DNA from: Ralstonia sp. NFACC01
GTDB lineage: Bacteria; Pseudomonadota; Gammaproteobacteria; Burkholderiales; Burkholderiaceae
Direction: 5' to 3'
Length of the DNA: 64,000 nucleotides
Assembly: GCF_900115545.1 (NCBI RefSeq)
Contig: NZ_FOWV01000001.1
Coordinates: forward strand, 62,001 to 126,000
Under the pieces are notes generated by a model. It made no database searches. It saw nothing but the letters and a program-made list of their open reading frames with translations, and was not told the origin of the DNA. This document shows positions 24,782 to 34,414 of this stretch, one piece after another (position 1 is the stretch's first letter; every line of letters begins with the position of its first letter). The translations under genes and the position numbers were made by a program.

Positions 24782-25194
24782 TATCCCCACTCCCAATAAC
24801 GGTGAAAGCAGTGAACAACCCAACCATCGACAAGATCGATTTGGGAAAGGACGCCATCGGCAGGTGGCCTAGGGTCTGTTGAGGTAGGAAACGAGCGCTT
24901 GCTGGCCCCCGCTTGGGCCAACGACCATACGTTCAATGGGCCAACAGACCCAAACCATCGTGCGGAGCGGCGTAAGCCGGCCCGGCCTTTGGAGGAAAGG
25001 GGGGGATTGTACCCCAGGGGAATTGATAAGTCCCTGATTTTCGAACCCTTTCCGCCGCCTTCCATGGGGCCTCCGAGCGGATGACGCCCGGCCCGGCGGC
25101 CGCGCACCGCTACCCGACAGCTTGCGGGATGTGCGCAGAACGCACGCGGAATTGCCGTAAAATGCCAGATTGTCCTTTTCTGACCGCAACCGGC
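24782..25194. other. 413-bp intergenic region with an 80-bp inverted-repeat element
   Basis: Between the divergent Rieske and xseB genes. A perfect 10-bp inverted repeat, GGGTCTGTTG at 24872-24881 and CAACAGACCC at 24942-24951, encloses 60 bases that contain a second perfect stem, TGGCCC 24903-24908 with GGGCCA 24915-24920. It could be a folded leader of the Rieske mRNA (about 90 bp from its start) or a small non-autonomous repeat. Near xseB, TAAAAT around 25157 could be its -10 element. I see no coding sequence. Confidence 0.5.
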
Positions 25195-25482
25195 ATGCCC
25201 CGTGCCTCAAACGACGCCTCCAGCAGCGCGTCCGCCACTCCCTCTGCCACGCCGGCTTCCTATGAAGCGGCCATGGCGGAACTCGAAACCCTCGTCGCCA
25301 GCATGGAATCAGGTGAATTGCCGCTGGAGGCCTCGCTTGCGGCGTATCGACGCGGGGCTGAGTTGGTCAAGTACTGCCAGCAAGTGCTGGAACGCGTCGA
25401 GCAGCAAGTGCGCGTGCTGGACGGCGATGCTCTGAAACCGCTGGGCGACGACTCCAACGCGAACGAGCAGGGCGACGCATGA
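25195..25482 (+). CDS. xseB: Exodeoxyribonuclease VII small subunit
   Basis: Small partner of XseA in the single-strand-specific exonuclease VII. The 95-residue protein has a Ser/Ala-rich N-terminal tail of about 22 residues and then the conserved helical domain: SYEAAMAELETLVASMESGE, LPLEASLAAYRRGAELVKYC and QQVLERVEQQVRVLDGD. The ATG at 25195 is the most likely start; an upstream frame from 25081 runs through the promoter region. The stop codon overlaps the ispA start (ATGA), so translation is coupled. xseB-ispA-dxs is a widespread proteobacterial operon. Confidence 0.95.
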   Translation: MPRASNDASSSASATPSATPASYEAAMAELETLVASMESGELPLEASLAAYRRGAELVKYCQQVLERVEQQVRVLDGDALKPLGDDSNANEQGDA

Positions 25483-26378
25483 GTGATTTCGCCCAGTGGA
25501 TGGCGTCCGTCGTCACGCGGACGGAAAGCGCGCTCGAGCGCGCGCTGCCTGCCGATACCGTCTTGCCACAACGTCTGCATGCCGCGATGCGCTATGCCAC
25601 GCTGGGTGCGGGCAAGCGTGTGCGCCCATTGCTGGCGCACGCCGCCGGTGCGCTGGGTGACGCCTCGGGTGAGGCGCTCGACGGCGTGAGCTGCGCGGTG
25701 GAGATGATCCACGCCTATTCACTGGTCCATGACGACATGCCGTGCATGGACGACGACGACTTGCGCCGCGGCCGCCCCACCGTGCATCGCGCCTATGATG
25801 AAGCGACGGCACTGCTGGTAGGTGACGCCTTGCAGACGCAGGCGTTCATCGTGCTGGCTGAGTTGGGCGCGGTGAATCCGGCGACGCGTGCAGTGTTGGT
25901 GGCTGAATTGGCGCGCGCTTCCGGTTCGCTCGGCATGGCGGGCGGCCAGGCGATCGATCTGGAAAGCGTCGGCATTGCGCTGTCTCAGGAAGCATTGGAA
26001 GCGATGCACCGCATGAAGACCGGTGCGTTGCTGCGGGCCAGTCTGCGCATGGGCGCGCTCTGTGCTGACGTGAATGCCGCTGCCTTGGAGCATGTCGATA
26101 CTTATGCGGGTGCTGTCGGACTCGCGTTCCAAGTGGTCGACGACATCCTCGACGTGACGGCTGATACTGCAACGCTGGGCAAAACCGCCGGCAAGGATGA
26201 GGCCAACGACAAGCCTACTTACGTGTCGATCCTCGGGCTGGACAAGGCCAGGGCACTGGCGGACGAACTGCACGCCGCAGCGGGTGCGGCGGTCGCGCGA
26301 CTTGCCCGCGAACTGGGCAAAGCCCGTACAGATCGATTGGTCGACATGGCCGACCTGATCGTGCGGCGTGGCCACTGA
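25479..26378 (+). CDS. ispA: Farnesyl diphosphate synthase (polyprenyl synthetase)
   Basis: Condenses isopentenyl and dimethylallyl diphosphates to farnesyl diphosphate. The 299-residue protein has the first Asp-rich motif DDMPCMDDDDLRRGRPT (from Asp85) and the second, DDILD, near residue 225, plus GGQAIDLES and KTGALLRASLRMGA. The length is that of IspA. The start overlaps the xseB stop by 4 bp, and dxs begins 56 bp downstream, so all three are probably one transcript supplying the isoprenoid pathway. Confidence 0.97.
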   Translation: MSDFAQWMASVVTRTESALERALPADTVLPQRLHAAMRYATLGAGKRVRPLLAHAAGALGDASGEALDGVSCAVEMIHAYSLVHDDMPCMDDDDLRRGRPTVHRAYDEATALLVGDALQTQAFIVLAELGAVNPATRAVLVAELARASGSLGMAGGQAIDLESVGIALSQEALEAMHRMKTGALLRASLRMGALCADVNAAALEHVDTYAGAVGLAFQVVDDILDVTADTATLGKTAGKDEANDKPTYVSILGLDKARALADELHAAAGAAVARLARELGKARTDRLVDMADLIVRRGH

Positions 26379-26434
26379 ACAACATTGCATAGACGGTAGA
26401 AGTCTTTGCCAAAACGCCTGAGCGGCGGTCCCAC

Positions 26435-28345
26435 ATGACGTACGAACTTCTGAACACCATCGACGATCCGGCCGACCTGCGCCGACTGGACCGCCGCCAA
26501 CTCGGGCCGCTGGCCAACGAGCTGCGCGCTTTTGTGCTCGATTCCGTCTCTCAGACGGGTGGCCACCTGTCGTCGAACCTGGGTACGGTCGAACTGACCA
26601 TCGCGCTGCATTACGTCTTCAACACGCCGGAAGACCGCATCGTGTGGGACGTCGGCCACCAAAGCTATCCGCACAAGATCCTGACGGGCCGCCGTGACCA
26701 GATGGGTTCGCTGCGCCAGTTGGACGGCATCTCCGGCTTCCCGCGCCGCAGCGAGAGCCCGTACGACACGTTCGGTACCGCGCACTCGTCCACGTCGATT
26801 TCGGCTGCCCTGGGGATGGCCCTGGGCGCCAAGACCAACGGTGAAGACCGCGTCGCCATTGCCGTGATCGGCGACGGCGCGATGAGCGCCGGCATGGCCT
26901 TCGAGGCGATGAACAACGCGGGCGTCTATAAAGACCTGCCGCTGGTGGTCGTGCTGAACGACAACGACATGTCGATCTCGCCGCCGGTGGGGGCGTTGAA
27001 CCGCTATCTGGCGCGCCTCATGAGCGGGCAGTTCTACGCGGCCACCAAGAAAGGCGTCGAGAAGCTGCTGTCGGTGGCGCCGCCGGTGCTCGAGTTTGCC
27101 AAGCGCTTCGAAGAACACACCAAAGGCATGTTCGTGCCGGCCACGATGTTCGAAGAGTTCGGCTTCAACTACATCGGCCCGATCGACGGACATGATCTCG
27201 AATCGCTCGTGCCGACGCTGCTGAACATCCGCCAGCGCGCGCGCGAAGGCGGTGGCCCGCAGTTCCTCCACGTCGTCACCAAGAAGGGCCAGGGTTACAA
27301 GCTGGCCGAGGCTGATCCGATCCTTTATCACGGCCCGGGCAAGTTCAATCCGCAAGAGGGCATCAAACCTTCTGGGCGCCCAGCAAAGGTCACGTACACG
27401 CAGGTGTTCGGCCAATGGCTGTGCGATATGGCGGCGGCCGACAAGCGGCTGGTGGGTATCACGCCGGCCATGCGCGAAGGCTCCGGGATGGTGGAGTTCG
27501 AGCAGCGCTTTCCGGATCGCTATTACGACGTCGGCATCGCCGAGCAGCACGCCGTCACCTTCGCGGGCGGCTTGGCGTGCGAGGGGCTGAAGCCGGTCGT
27601 CGCCATCTATTCGACGTTCCTGCAGCGCGGCTATGACCAGCTGATTCATGACGTGGCGCTGCAGAACCTGCCGGTGGTGTTCGCGCTGGACCGTGCGGGT
27701 CTGGTCGGTGCGGACGGCGCCACGCACGCCGGTGCCTACGACATTGCCTACCTGCGCTGCATCCCCAACATGATGGTGATGACGCCGGCCGACGAGAACG
27801 AATGCCGCCAGCTGCTGAGTACCGCGTTCGCGCAGGATTGCCCGACAGCGGTGCGCTATCCACGTGGAGCCGGCACGGGCGTCGCGGTGCAGCCGACGCT
27901 GGAGCCGCTGCCGGTGGGTAAGGCCGAAGTGCGTCGCGCGTCCACAGCGCCAGCAGGTCAGCGCGTCGCGATTCTGGCGTTTGGTTCGATGGTTGCCCCG
28001 GCTTCGGCAGCGGCTGAGCGTTTGGACGCGACCGTCGTCAACATGCGCTTCGTCAAGCCGCTCGACGTGGCCTGCGTGCTGGAAATGGCTCGCACGCACG
28101 ATTACGTGGTCACGGTCGAGGAAGGCTGCGTGATGGGCGGTGCCGGCAGCGCTTGTTTGGAAGCTCTGGCTGCCGCTGGTGTCGCAACGCCGGTGCTGCA
28201 GCTCGGTCTGCCCGACCGCTTTGTCGATCACGGCGATCACGCTGCGCTGCTGGCGCAATGCGGGCTCGATGCCAACGGCATCCTCGCCTCCATCCGCGAG
28301 CGGTTTGCCGTACAGCCGCGCGCTGCAGCCCCGCGCGTCGCCTGA
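26435..28345 (+). CDS. dxs: 1-deoxy-D-xylulose-5-phosphate synthase
   Basis: Thiamine-diphosphate enzyme joining pyruvate and glyceraldehyde-3-phosphate, first step of the MEP isoprenoid pathway. The 636-residue protein has the conserved N-terminus ([21 protein letters not shown]), the substrate His in [13 protein letters not shown], the ThDP-binding [18 protein letters not shown] and the pyrimidine domain Glu in [15 protein letters not shown]. It follows xseB-ispA in the same direction, putting precursor synthesis and prenyl chain formation in one operon. Confidence 0.97.
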   Translation: MTYELLNTIDDPADLRRLDRRQLGPLANELRAFVLDSVSQTGGHLSSNLGTVELTIALHYVFNTPEDRIVWDVGHQSYPHKILTGRRDQMGSLRQLDGISGFPRRSESPYDTFGTAHSSTSISAALGMALGAKTNGEDRVAIAVIGDGAMSAGMAFEAMNNAGVYKDLPLVVVLNDNDMSISPPVGALNRYLARLMSGQFYAATKKGVEKLLSVAPPVLEFAKRFEEHTKGMFVPATMFEEFGFNYIGPIDGHDLESLVPTLLNIRQRAREGGGPQFLHVVTKKGQGYKLAEADPILYHGPGKFNPQEGIKPSGRPAKVTYTQVFGQWLCDMAAADKRLVGITPAMREGSGMVEFEQRFPDRYYDVGIAEQHAVTFAGGLACEGLKPVVAIYSTFLQRGYDQLIHDVALQNLPVVFALDRAGLVGADGATHAGAYDIAYLRCIPNMMVMTPADENECRQLLSTAFAQDCPTAVRYPRGAGTGVAVQPTLEPLPVGKAEVRRASTAPAGQRVAILAFGSMVAPASAAAERLDATVVNMRFVKPLDVACVLEMARTHDYVVTVEEGCVMGGAGSACLEALAAAGVATPVLQLGLPDRFVDHGDHAALLAQCGLDANGILASIRERFAVQPRAAAPRVA

Positions 28346-28552
28346 GTCACCTGTGGCTTCGGGCCATAGGCAGAATCAATCACCCGTATTGCATCCGCGG
28401 GTATGAGTAGTTGACTGCAGAGGTGGGAAATTTCTTTTACACTCCGCCAGTCTTATTTGTGAATTGTGTGCGCAGTCGCGGGATGGGCCGATTCGATCAC
28501 TTGAGGGGTGGTCACCGTCAGCCAGGTTCCGCGGTTTCACACTCGTTGCGTA

Positions 28553-28573
28553 CCGGCCGACTGCGATGGCCGG
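28553..28573 (+). promoter_or_regulatory. Hairpin close to folE2 ribosome-binding site
   Basis: CCGGCC (28553-28558) and GGCCGG (28568-28573) form a perfect 6-bp stem around a 9-nt loop, ending 22 bases before the folE2 start and just ahead of AAAGGAA. The 250-bp spacer after dxs contains no ORF; TTGACT near 28410 and TTTTACACT about 20 bp later could be a promoter. A translational effect is inference. Confidence 0.35.
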
Positions 28574-28595
28574 GCGACCGTAAAGGAAACCGATC

Positions 28596-29402
28596 ATGAA
28601 CGATATGAACCCGGCTTTCGCGATGCCGGACGTGCAGTCCAGCCACGATACCCGTCAGATTCCTATTCAGCGCGTTGGCGTGCGCGGCGTGCGTTACCCG
28701 ATGTCGCTGCAGACCCCCTCGGGCGTGCAGAACACCGTTGGCACGTACAACCTCGATGTGCATCTTCCGGCCGACCAGAAGGGCACGCACATGTCGCGCT
28801 TCGTCGCGCTGCTCGAAGAGGAGCGCGAGCCGTTGAATCTGGCGCAGTTCCAGTTGCTGCTGGAAAAGATGCTGGAGAAGCTCGAAGCCGACGCCGGCCG
28901 TATCGAAGTCCACTTCCCGTATTTCGTCAGCAAGACCGCTCCGGTGTCGGGCGTGCAATCGCTGATGGACTATGAGGTGACGATGATCGGCGAAGTGCGC
29001 GATGGCCACACCAAGGTCCGCGTCAAGGCGCTGGTGCCCGTGACGAGCCTGTGCCCGTGCTCGAAGAAGATCTCGCAGTACGGCGCGCACAATCAGCGCT
29101 CGCACATCACGATCGATGCCGAGCTGGCAGCCGATACGCCGGTTGAATCGCTGATCCGCATGGCCGAAGAAGAGGCCTCGTGCGAACTGTGGGGCCTGCT
29201 CAAGCGCCCGGACGAGAAGTTCGTGACCGAGCGTGCGTACGAAAACCCGAAGTTCGTGGAAGACCTGGTGCGCGATATCGCCATGCGCCTGAACCAGGAC
29301 GACCGCATCGTCGCCTACACGCTGGAAGCGGAAAACTTCGAGTCGATTCACAACCACAGCGCCTATGCTCTGATCGAGCGCGACAAGCGCACCGATAAGT
29401 AA
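28596..29402 (+). CDS. folE2: GTP cyclohydrolase FolE2 (type IB)
   Basis: Converts GTP to dihydroneopterin triphosphate for folate and queuosine synthesis. The 268-residue protein is the type IB enzyme, unrelated in motif to Fol[20 protein letters not shown] near residue 26, [19 protein letters not shown], and [10 protein letters not shown] with Cys153, the expected metal ligand. Type IB enzymes can use metals other than zinc and are often induced under zinc limitation. AAAGGAAACC precedes the start. It is closed by a terminator shared with tsaD. Confidence 0.96.
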   Translation: MNDMNPAFAMPDVQSSHDTRQIPIQRVGVRGVRYPMSLQTPSGVQNTVGTYNLDVHLPADQKGTHMSRFVALLEEEREPLNLAQFQLLLEKMLEKLEADAGRIEVHFPYFVSKTAPVSGVQSLMDYEVTMIGEVRDGHTKVRVKALVPVTSLCPCSKKISQYGAHNQRSHITIDAELAADTPVESLIRMAEEEASCELWGLLKRPDEKFVTERAYENPKFVEDLVRDIAMRLNQDDRIVAYTLEAENFESIHNHSAYALIERDKRTDK

Positions 29403-29420
29403 TCGACGCGCCGCCCCAAG

Positions 29421-29449
29421 AAAAAGCCGCTCGGTTGAGCGGCTTTTTT
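29421..29449. terminator. Bidirectional terminator between folE2 and tsaD
   Basis: AAAAAGCCGCTC (29421-29432) pairs with GAGCGGCTTTTT (29437-29448) around GGTT. It is followed by T on both strands and abuts the tsaD stop codon. Confidence 0.92.
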
Positions 29450-30492
29450 CATGCCTGGTGGATGCGGATGTCTTCGAGGTCCCAGCGGGGCGTGACACCG
29501 TAGCCGTAGCCGTCCTGCACTTGGGCGGGGTCAGCCTGCAGCCGCATCGCGCCGGCAAAGGCGATCATCGCGCCGTTGTCGGTGCAGAACTGCAGGTCGG
29601 GGTAATAAACGCGCAGGCCACGTTTTTTGCCCTCGGTGTTCAGCCCTTCGCGCAATTGGCGATTGGCGCCCACGCCACCGGCCACGACGATACGCTTGAG
29701 GCCATGCTCGCGTGCGGCGCGCAGCGTTTTCTTGACGAGCACTTCGACGATGGCGTCGACAAACGCACGGGCAAGATCCGCGCGTGGCTGGTAACAGGTT
29801 TCGCTATCGGTAAGGTTGAGCTTGCGCACCTGGGTCAGCACCGCGGTCTTGAGGCCGGCGAATGAGAAATCGAAATTGCCGGAATGCAGCATCGGGCGGG
29901 GCAGATCGAACACGCCCGGGTTACCGAACTCGGCCAGCCGCGAAACGGCAGGGCCGCCCGGGTAGCCGAGGCCGAGCAGCTTGGCGGTCTTGTCGAAGGC
30001 TTCGCCGGCGGCATCGTCGAGTGTCTCGCCGAGCAGCGTGTACTGGCCGACGGCATCGACGCGCATCAACTGCGTATGCCCGCCCGAGACGAGCAGCGCC
30101 AGGAACGGAAACTCGGGCCGCTCTGCCTCCAGCAGGGGCGAAAGCAGATGCCCCTCCAGGTGATGCACGCCTACCAGCGGTTTGCCGAGCGCAAACGCCA
30201 GCGCATTCGCCACGGAAGCGCCCACCAGCAGCGCGCCGGCAAGTCCTGGCCCTTTTGTATAGGCAATGGCGTCGATGTCCGCGCGTGTGGCGCCGGCCTT
30301 GCCGAGCACCTCTTCCAGCAGCGGAATCACGCGGCGGATGTGATCGCGCGAGGCCAGCTCGGGCACCACACCGCCGTATTCGCGGTGCATGGCGATCTGC
30401 GAATACAGCGCATGGGCGCGCAGGCCAACTGCCGTGTCGTATAGGGCGACGCCGGTTTCGTCACAGGAGGATTCGATGCCGAGGACCAGCAT
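29449..30492 (-). CDS. tsaD: tRNA N6-adenosine threonylcarbamoyltransferase
   Basis: Transfers threonylcarbamoyl to A37 of ANN-decoding tRNAs, with TsaB and TsaE. The 347-residue protein has the ASKHA fold start [19 protein letters not shown], the metal-binding HHLEGH motif ([12 protein letters not shown]), the nucleotide loop LVSGGHTQL and the C-terminal [15 protein letters not shown] and [12 protein letters not shown]. The ATG at 30492 is used; an upstream in-frame start at 30543 adds a tail not seen in the family. Divergent from the BaiN-type gene. Confidence 0.97.
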   Translation of the reverse strand: MLVLGIESSCDETGVALYDTAVGLRAHALYSQIAMHREYGGVVPELASRDHIRRVIPLLEEVLGKAGATRADIDAIAYTKGPGLAGALLVGASVANALAFALGKPLVGVHHLEGHLLSPLLEAERPEFPFLALLVSGGHTQLMRVDAVGQYTLLGETLDDAAGEAFDKTAKLLGLGYPGGPAVSRLAEFGNPGVFDLPRPMLHSGNFDFSFAGLKTAVLTQVRKLNLTDSETCYQPRADLARAFVDAIVEVLVKKTLRAAREHGLKRIVVAGGVGANRQLREGLNTEGKKRGLRVYYPDLQFCTDNGAMIAFAGAMRLQADPAQVQDGYGYGVTPRWDLEDIRIHQA

Positions 30493-30587
30493 GGCAAGCG
30501 GGAGTGAGGAATTGCAATGGAAAGGCCGCCGAAGATAGCACAAGTTAAAATGCGCGGTTTCTTCAAGAATAGGGCGGCGCAGCCATC

Positions 30588-31811
30588 ATGATGCGGTGCG
30601 ATGTAGCGGTGATCGGCGCAGGCGCGGCCGGAATGATGTGCGCGGCTGTGGCCGGGCAGCGCGGCGCCCGCGTTGTGCTGATCGATCACGCGACGAAGCT
30701 GGCGGAGAAGATTCGGATCTCCGGCGGCGGGCGCTGCAACTTCACCAACGTCAACGCAGGGCCAGCCAACTACCTGTCGAACAACCCGCATTTCAGCCGC
30801 TCGGCGCTGGCGCGGTACACGGCCCAAGACTTCATCAGCCTCGTTTCCAGCTACCGCATTCCGTATCACGAGAAGCACAAGGGCCAGCTTTTCTGCGACG
30901 ACAGCGCCGAAGACATCATCCGCATGCTCGAAACGGAATGTGAGCGGGGCGACGTGATCTGGCGAACCGGCTGCTCGATCGCTGAAGTTGGCAAGGACGG
31001 CGAGGCCTATCGCCTGTCGACCAGCGCAGGTGAGATCGTCGCCAACAAGGTGGTGATCGCCACGGGTGGCCTGTCCATCCCCAAGATCGGCGCGACGGAT
31101 TTCGGGTATCGCATTGCGCGGCAGTTCGGGTTGAAGATCGTGGAGACGCATCCGGCACTGGTGCCGCTCACCTTCCATGCCGAGCATTGGGCGCCGTTCT
31201 CGGCGCTGTCCGGCGTGTCGATGGAAGTGGACGTGACCGTTGCGCAGCCCTCGGGCAAGGGCGGTCGGAAGGGCGGCGCCACGACGTTCCGCGAAGACTT
31301 GCTGCTCACCCATCGGGGGCTGTCGGGGCCGGCCGTGCTACAGATCTCCAGCTTCTGGAATTCGGGTCAGCCGCTTGTCATCGATCTGCTGCCGGATGCA
31401 GACGCCGCGCAGTGGCTGTGCGATGAGAAGTCGGGATCACGCAAACAGCTCGGGACGGTGCTGGCGCAGCGCTTGCCGGAACGCGTCGCGCAGGCGTGGT
31501 GCGCCACGCACGGTGCCAACCCGCAGGCGCCGATTGCCGAGTTGCCGGACAAGGTGCTGCGCGTGCTGGGCGGCGCGCTCAACCGCTGGGAGCTGACGCC
31601 TTCCGGCAGTGAGGGCTATCGCAAGGCTGAAGTGACGCGCGGCGGGGTCGACACGCGCGCGCTGTCATCGGCCACCATGGAGGCGCAATCTGCGCCGGGC
31701 CTGTACTTCATCGGCGAGGTGGTCGACGTGACGGGCTGGCTTGGCGGCTACAACTTCCAGTGGGCGTGGGCGTCTGCCGTGGCGGCAGGCGAGGCTGCCT
31801 CCGCCCGCTGA
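30588..31811 (+). CDS. BaiN/HI0933-family flavoprotein (NAD(P)/FAD-dependent oxidoreductase)
   Basis: A 407-residue flavoprotein of the YhiN / HI0933 family (TIGR00275). The N-terminal FAD fold is CDVAVIGAGAAGMMCAAVAG (residues 4-23), followed by the family signature AEKIRISGGGRCNFTN and, near the C-terminus, FIGEVVDVTGWLGGYNFQWAWASA. Physiological substrate is unknown for most members; one clostridial relative (BaiN) acts on bile acids, which is unlikely here. TTAAAAT upstream could be its -10 element. Sits between tsaD and the yqeY-dnaG-rpoD run with no clear functional link. Confidence 0.9.
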   Translation: MMRCDVAVIGAGAAGMMCAAVAGQRGARVVLIDHATKLAEKIRISGGGRCNFTNVNAGPANYLSNNPHFSRSALARYTAQDFISLVSSYRIPYHEKHKGQLFCDDSAEDIIRMLETECERGDVIWRTGCSIAEVGKDGEAYRLSTSAGEIVANKVVIATGGLSIPKIGATDFGYRIARQFGLKIVETHPALVPLTFHAEHWAPFSALSGVSMEVDVTVAQPSGKGGRKGGATTFREDLLLTHRGLSGPAVLQISSFWNSGQPLVIDLLPDADAAQWLCDEKSGSRKQLGTVLAQRLPERVAQAWCATHGANPQAPIAELPDKVLRVLGGALNRWELTPSGSEGYRKAEVTRGGVDTRALSSATMEAQSAPGLYFIGEVVDVTGWLGGYNFQWAWASAVAAGEAASAR

Positions 31812-31887
31812 TCCCCCACGGATCGGTCCTGGAACTGTTTGGGTTCTGTGCTACGATCAGTGATCCATTTTTCAAAGTTTGCAACCC

Positions 31888-31917
31888 GCTGGGCCCACTG
31901 TCCAAGCGGGTTTTGCC
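31888..31917 (+). promoter_or_regulatory. Inverted repeat upstream of yqeY (terminator- or attenuator-like)
   Basis: AACCCGCT and AGCGGGTT form a perfect 8-bp stem around a 14-nt loop, followed by TTGCCGTTT; it ends about 18 bp before the YqeY start. The T-tract is weak. It may terminate the upstream flavoprotein transcript or control entry into yqeY-dnaG. Position is approximate to a few bases. Confidence 0.4.
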
Positions 31918-31934
31918 GTTTATCGGAGTTCGGA

Positions 31935-32393
31935 ATGTCGCAGTTGTCCCTCAAGGCACAGATCACGGAAGACATGAAGGCCGCCATGCGTGCCAAGGAA
32001 ACAGATCGTCTGGGCACGATCCGCCTGTTGCAGGCTGCCATCAAGCAGCGCGAGGTGGATGAGCGCATTGAACTGGATGACGCCGCCGTGCTGGCCGTGA
32101 TCGACAAGATGCTCAAGCAGCGCAAGGATTCCATCACCGCATTCGAGCAAGCGGGCCGTGACGATCTCGTCGCCAAGGAAGCGGCAGAGGTGGCCGTGCT
32201 ACAGGTCTATATGCCCGCACAACTGTCGGAAGCCGAAGTCGACGCCGCGGTGCGTGACGCCGTGGCCAAGGCGGGTGCCGCTGGCCCGCAAGACATGGGC
32301 AAGGTGATGGGCATCCTCAAGCCGGCCCTGGCCGGCCGCGCCGACATGACGCAAGTCTCGGCACGCGTAAAGGCCGCTCTGGCTGGCGCCTGA
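31935..32393 (+). CDS. GatB/YqeY domain protein
   Basis: A 152-residue helical protein homologous to the C-terminal tRNA-binding domain of GatB (YqeY family). It begins MSQLSLKAQITEDMKAAMRAKE and contains RLGTIRLLQAAIKQREVDERIELDD, QVYMPAQLSEAEVDAAV and MGKVMGILKPALAGRADMTQVSA, all typical. The exact role is unsettled. GGAG lies eight to eleven bases before the ATG at 31935. It precedes dnaG by 40 bp, the usual order in betaproteobacteria (rpsU-yqeY-dnaG-rpoD); rpsU is missing at the expected upstream position. Confidence 0.93.
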   Translation: MSQLSLKAQITEDMKAAMRAKETDRLGTIRLLQAAIKQREVDERIELDDAAVLAVIDKMLKQRKDSITAFEQAGRDDLVAKEAAEVAVLQVYMPAQLSEAEVDAAVRDAVAKAGAAGPQDMGKVMGILKPALAGRADMTQVSARVKAALAGA

Positions 32394-32433
32394 ATCCCTT
32401 CCACACTCGCAGCATCCAAGGGGCGCACCCCGC

Positions 32434-34245
32434 GTGATCCCGCAGCCGTTCATTGACGACCTGCTCAACCGCGTCGATATCGTCGACGTGGTGGGCCGCT
32501 ACGTTCAGTTGAAGAAGGGCGGCGCCAACTTCATGGGGCTGTGCCCCTTCCATAACGAGAAGTCGCCGTCGTTCTCGGTGTCGCCCACCAAGCAGTTCTA
32601 TCACTGCTTCGGCTGCGGCGCGCACGGCTCGGCCATCGGCTTCCTGATGGAGTTTTCCGGGCAGTCGTACGTCGAGGCCATCAAGGACCTCGCGCAGTCC
32701 GTCGGCATGGTTGTGCCCGAAGAACGCGGTGGATTGCCGCCTGCCGCGCGTGCCGAACAGCAAGCCAAGACGGTCGCACTCGGCGACGTCATGGCGCGCG
32801 CCTGCGATCACTACCGCAAGCAATTGCGCGGCGCCCCCAACGCCATCCAATACCTCAAAGGCCGCGGCCTGACCGGCGAGATTGCCGCGCACTTTGGCCT
32901 CGGCTATGCGCCGGACGACTGGCAATCGCTCGAAGCCGTGTTCGGTCCGTATCGCGAAGACGCCACCGCTGCACCGCTCATTGAGGCCGGGCTCGTCATC
33001 GAAAGCGAAAAGACCAGCGCCGATGGCTCGCACCGCCGGTACGACCGCTTTCGCGATCGCATCATGTTCCCCATCCGCAATACCAAGGGTGTGGTGATCG
33101 GCTTCGGTGGCCGGGTGCTGGGGCAGGGCGAACCGAAATATCTCAACTCTCCCGAAACGCCGCTGTTCAGCAAGGGAACCGAGCTGTACGGCCTGTTCGA
33201 GGCGCGCAACGCCATCCGCGAGTTCGACTATGTGCTGGTCGTGGAAGGCTACATGGACGTGGTCGCGCTGGCGCAGCTCGGGTTTGCCAATGCAGTGGCG
33301 ACGCTGGGCACGGCTTGTACGCCGATCCACGTGCAGAAGCTGTTGCGGCAGGTCGATACCGTCATCTTCTCGTTTGACGGGGACAGCGCGGGGCGCCGGG
33401 CTGCACGCCGTGCGCTCGAAGCCTGCCTGCCGCACGCCACCGACAACAAGACGATCAAGTTCCTCTTTTTGCCCTCCGAGCACGATCCGGACAGTTTCGT
33501 GCGCGAAGAGGGCACCGAAGCCTTTGCCCGTGAAGTGCACAACGCCATGCCGCTGTCGCGCTTCCTGCTGCAGGCCGTGACCGAAGACCTCGACCTGCGT
33601 CAACCCGAGGGTCGTGCTCGCGCCCAATATGAAGCCAAGCCGCTGCTGAGCGCCATGCCCGCCGGCGGCCTGCGCCTGCAGATCGTGCGTGGCCTGGCCG
33701 ACATGACCGGCACCACGCCCGCCGACATCGAGGCGCTATGTGGCCTTCGCAGCGACCCGGCCCAAGCAGGCCGCATGACGCAGAAGCGACCCCGCGTGGC
33801 GCGCACTGCACCCACTGCGCTGGAGCAGAAGGTGCTGCGCCTCCTGATGCGCTATCCCGCACTGGCCGCACGGCTCGACGCTGATGCCCGCACCCAGTTG
33901 ACTGCGCCCCAATTGCCCCAAGGTGAGGTATTGGCGGGGCTGCTGGCAGAATGCGACGCCGTGGGTCCGGAAGTGCACTTCGGAGCCTTTGTCGAGCGTC
34001 TGGGACAGACGCCGTATGCCGAAGCTTTTGCCGGGCTGCGCACCGCCGTGCTCCAGGATGACATCGAGCTGGAGCCGGCCATTTCCGAATTCGATACCGC
34101 CGTACAAAAGATGCTGGCCGAGCCACTTAAGCGCGAGCTGGAGATGTTGCAGCGGAAGATGGAAGCCGGCCATGCCGGCGATGACGACAAGGAGCGCATG
34201 CGCTGGCTGGTGGGCGAAATCAGCCGCCGTCGGCAGCTCGTGTAG
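32434..34245 (+). CDS. dnaG: DNA primase (GTG start)
   Basis: Synthesises RNA primers for replication. The 603-residue protein has the CHCC zinc-binding domain (LCPFHNEKSPSFSVSP, then FYHCFGCGAHG), the RNA polymerase domain and the TOPRIM motif LVVEGYMDVVALAQ with the Asp pair VIFSFDGDSAGRRAA, and a C-terminal DnaB-interaction domain (about residues 455-603). The start codon is a GTG at 32434 with AAGGGG upstream; MIPQPFIDDLL is the standard N-terminus. It lies between yqeY and rpoD in the macromolecular-synthesis cluster. Confidence 0.97.
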   Translation: MIPQPFIDDLLNRVDIVDVVGRYVQLKKGGANFMGLCPFHNEKSPSFSVSPTKQFYHCFGCGAHGSAIGFLMEFSGQSYVEAIKDLAQSVGMVVPEERGGLPPAARAEQQAKTVALGDVMARACDHYRKQLRGAPNAIQYLKGRGLTGEIAAHFGLGYAPDDWQSLEAVFGPYREDATAAPLIEAGLVIESEKTSADGSHRRYDRFRDRIMFPIRNTKGVVIGFGGRVLGQGEPKYLNSPETPLFSKGTELYGLFEARNAIREFDYVLVVEGYMDVVALAQLGFANAVATLGTACTPIHVQKLLRQVDTVIFSFDGDSAGRRAARRALEACLPHATDNKTIKFLFLPSEHDPDSFVREEGTEAFAREVHNAMPLSRFLLQAVTEDLDLRQPEGRARAQYEAKPLLSAMPAGGLRLQIVRGLADMTGTTPADIEALCGLRSDPAQAGRMTQKRPRVARTAPTALEQKVLRLLMRYPALAARLDADARTQLTAPQLPQGEVLAGLLAECDAVGPEVHFGAFVERLGQTPYAEAFAGLRTAVLQDDIELEPAISEFDTAVQKMLAEPLKRELEMLQRKMEAGHAGDDDKERMRWLVGEISRRRQLV

Positions 34246-34330
34246 CGCATAAGCCGCAGCGCCAAGCTCCAAGCGGGGCGGGCAATTGCGGGTAGCCCCT
34301 TGATTTTTCAGGCGAAAACCCGATTTTCGT

Positions 34331-34360
34331 TTAGACCGGCTTGGTCTGGCGTGCTAGAAT
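34331..34360 (+). promoter_or_regulatory. Promoter of rpoD
   Basis: TTAGAC (34331-34336), an 18-bp spacer and TAGAAT (34355-34360) with an extended -10 TG one base upstream. It lies 55 bp before the rpoD start, so rpoD can be transcribed independently of dnaG. Confidence 0.6.
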
Positions 34361-34414
34361 AGCCGGTTTGGATTGCAAGTCCTTTTTCCCATTTTTGGGG
34401 GAGTGAGCGTGCCC

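Noticed and set aside
26219-28258. 679-codon minus-strand frame opposite ispA-dxs
   Set aside because: It lies antisense to dxs with all family motifs on the plus strand; composition is typical of a shadow frame.
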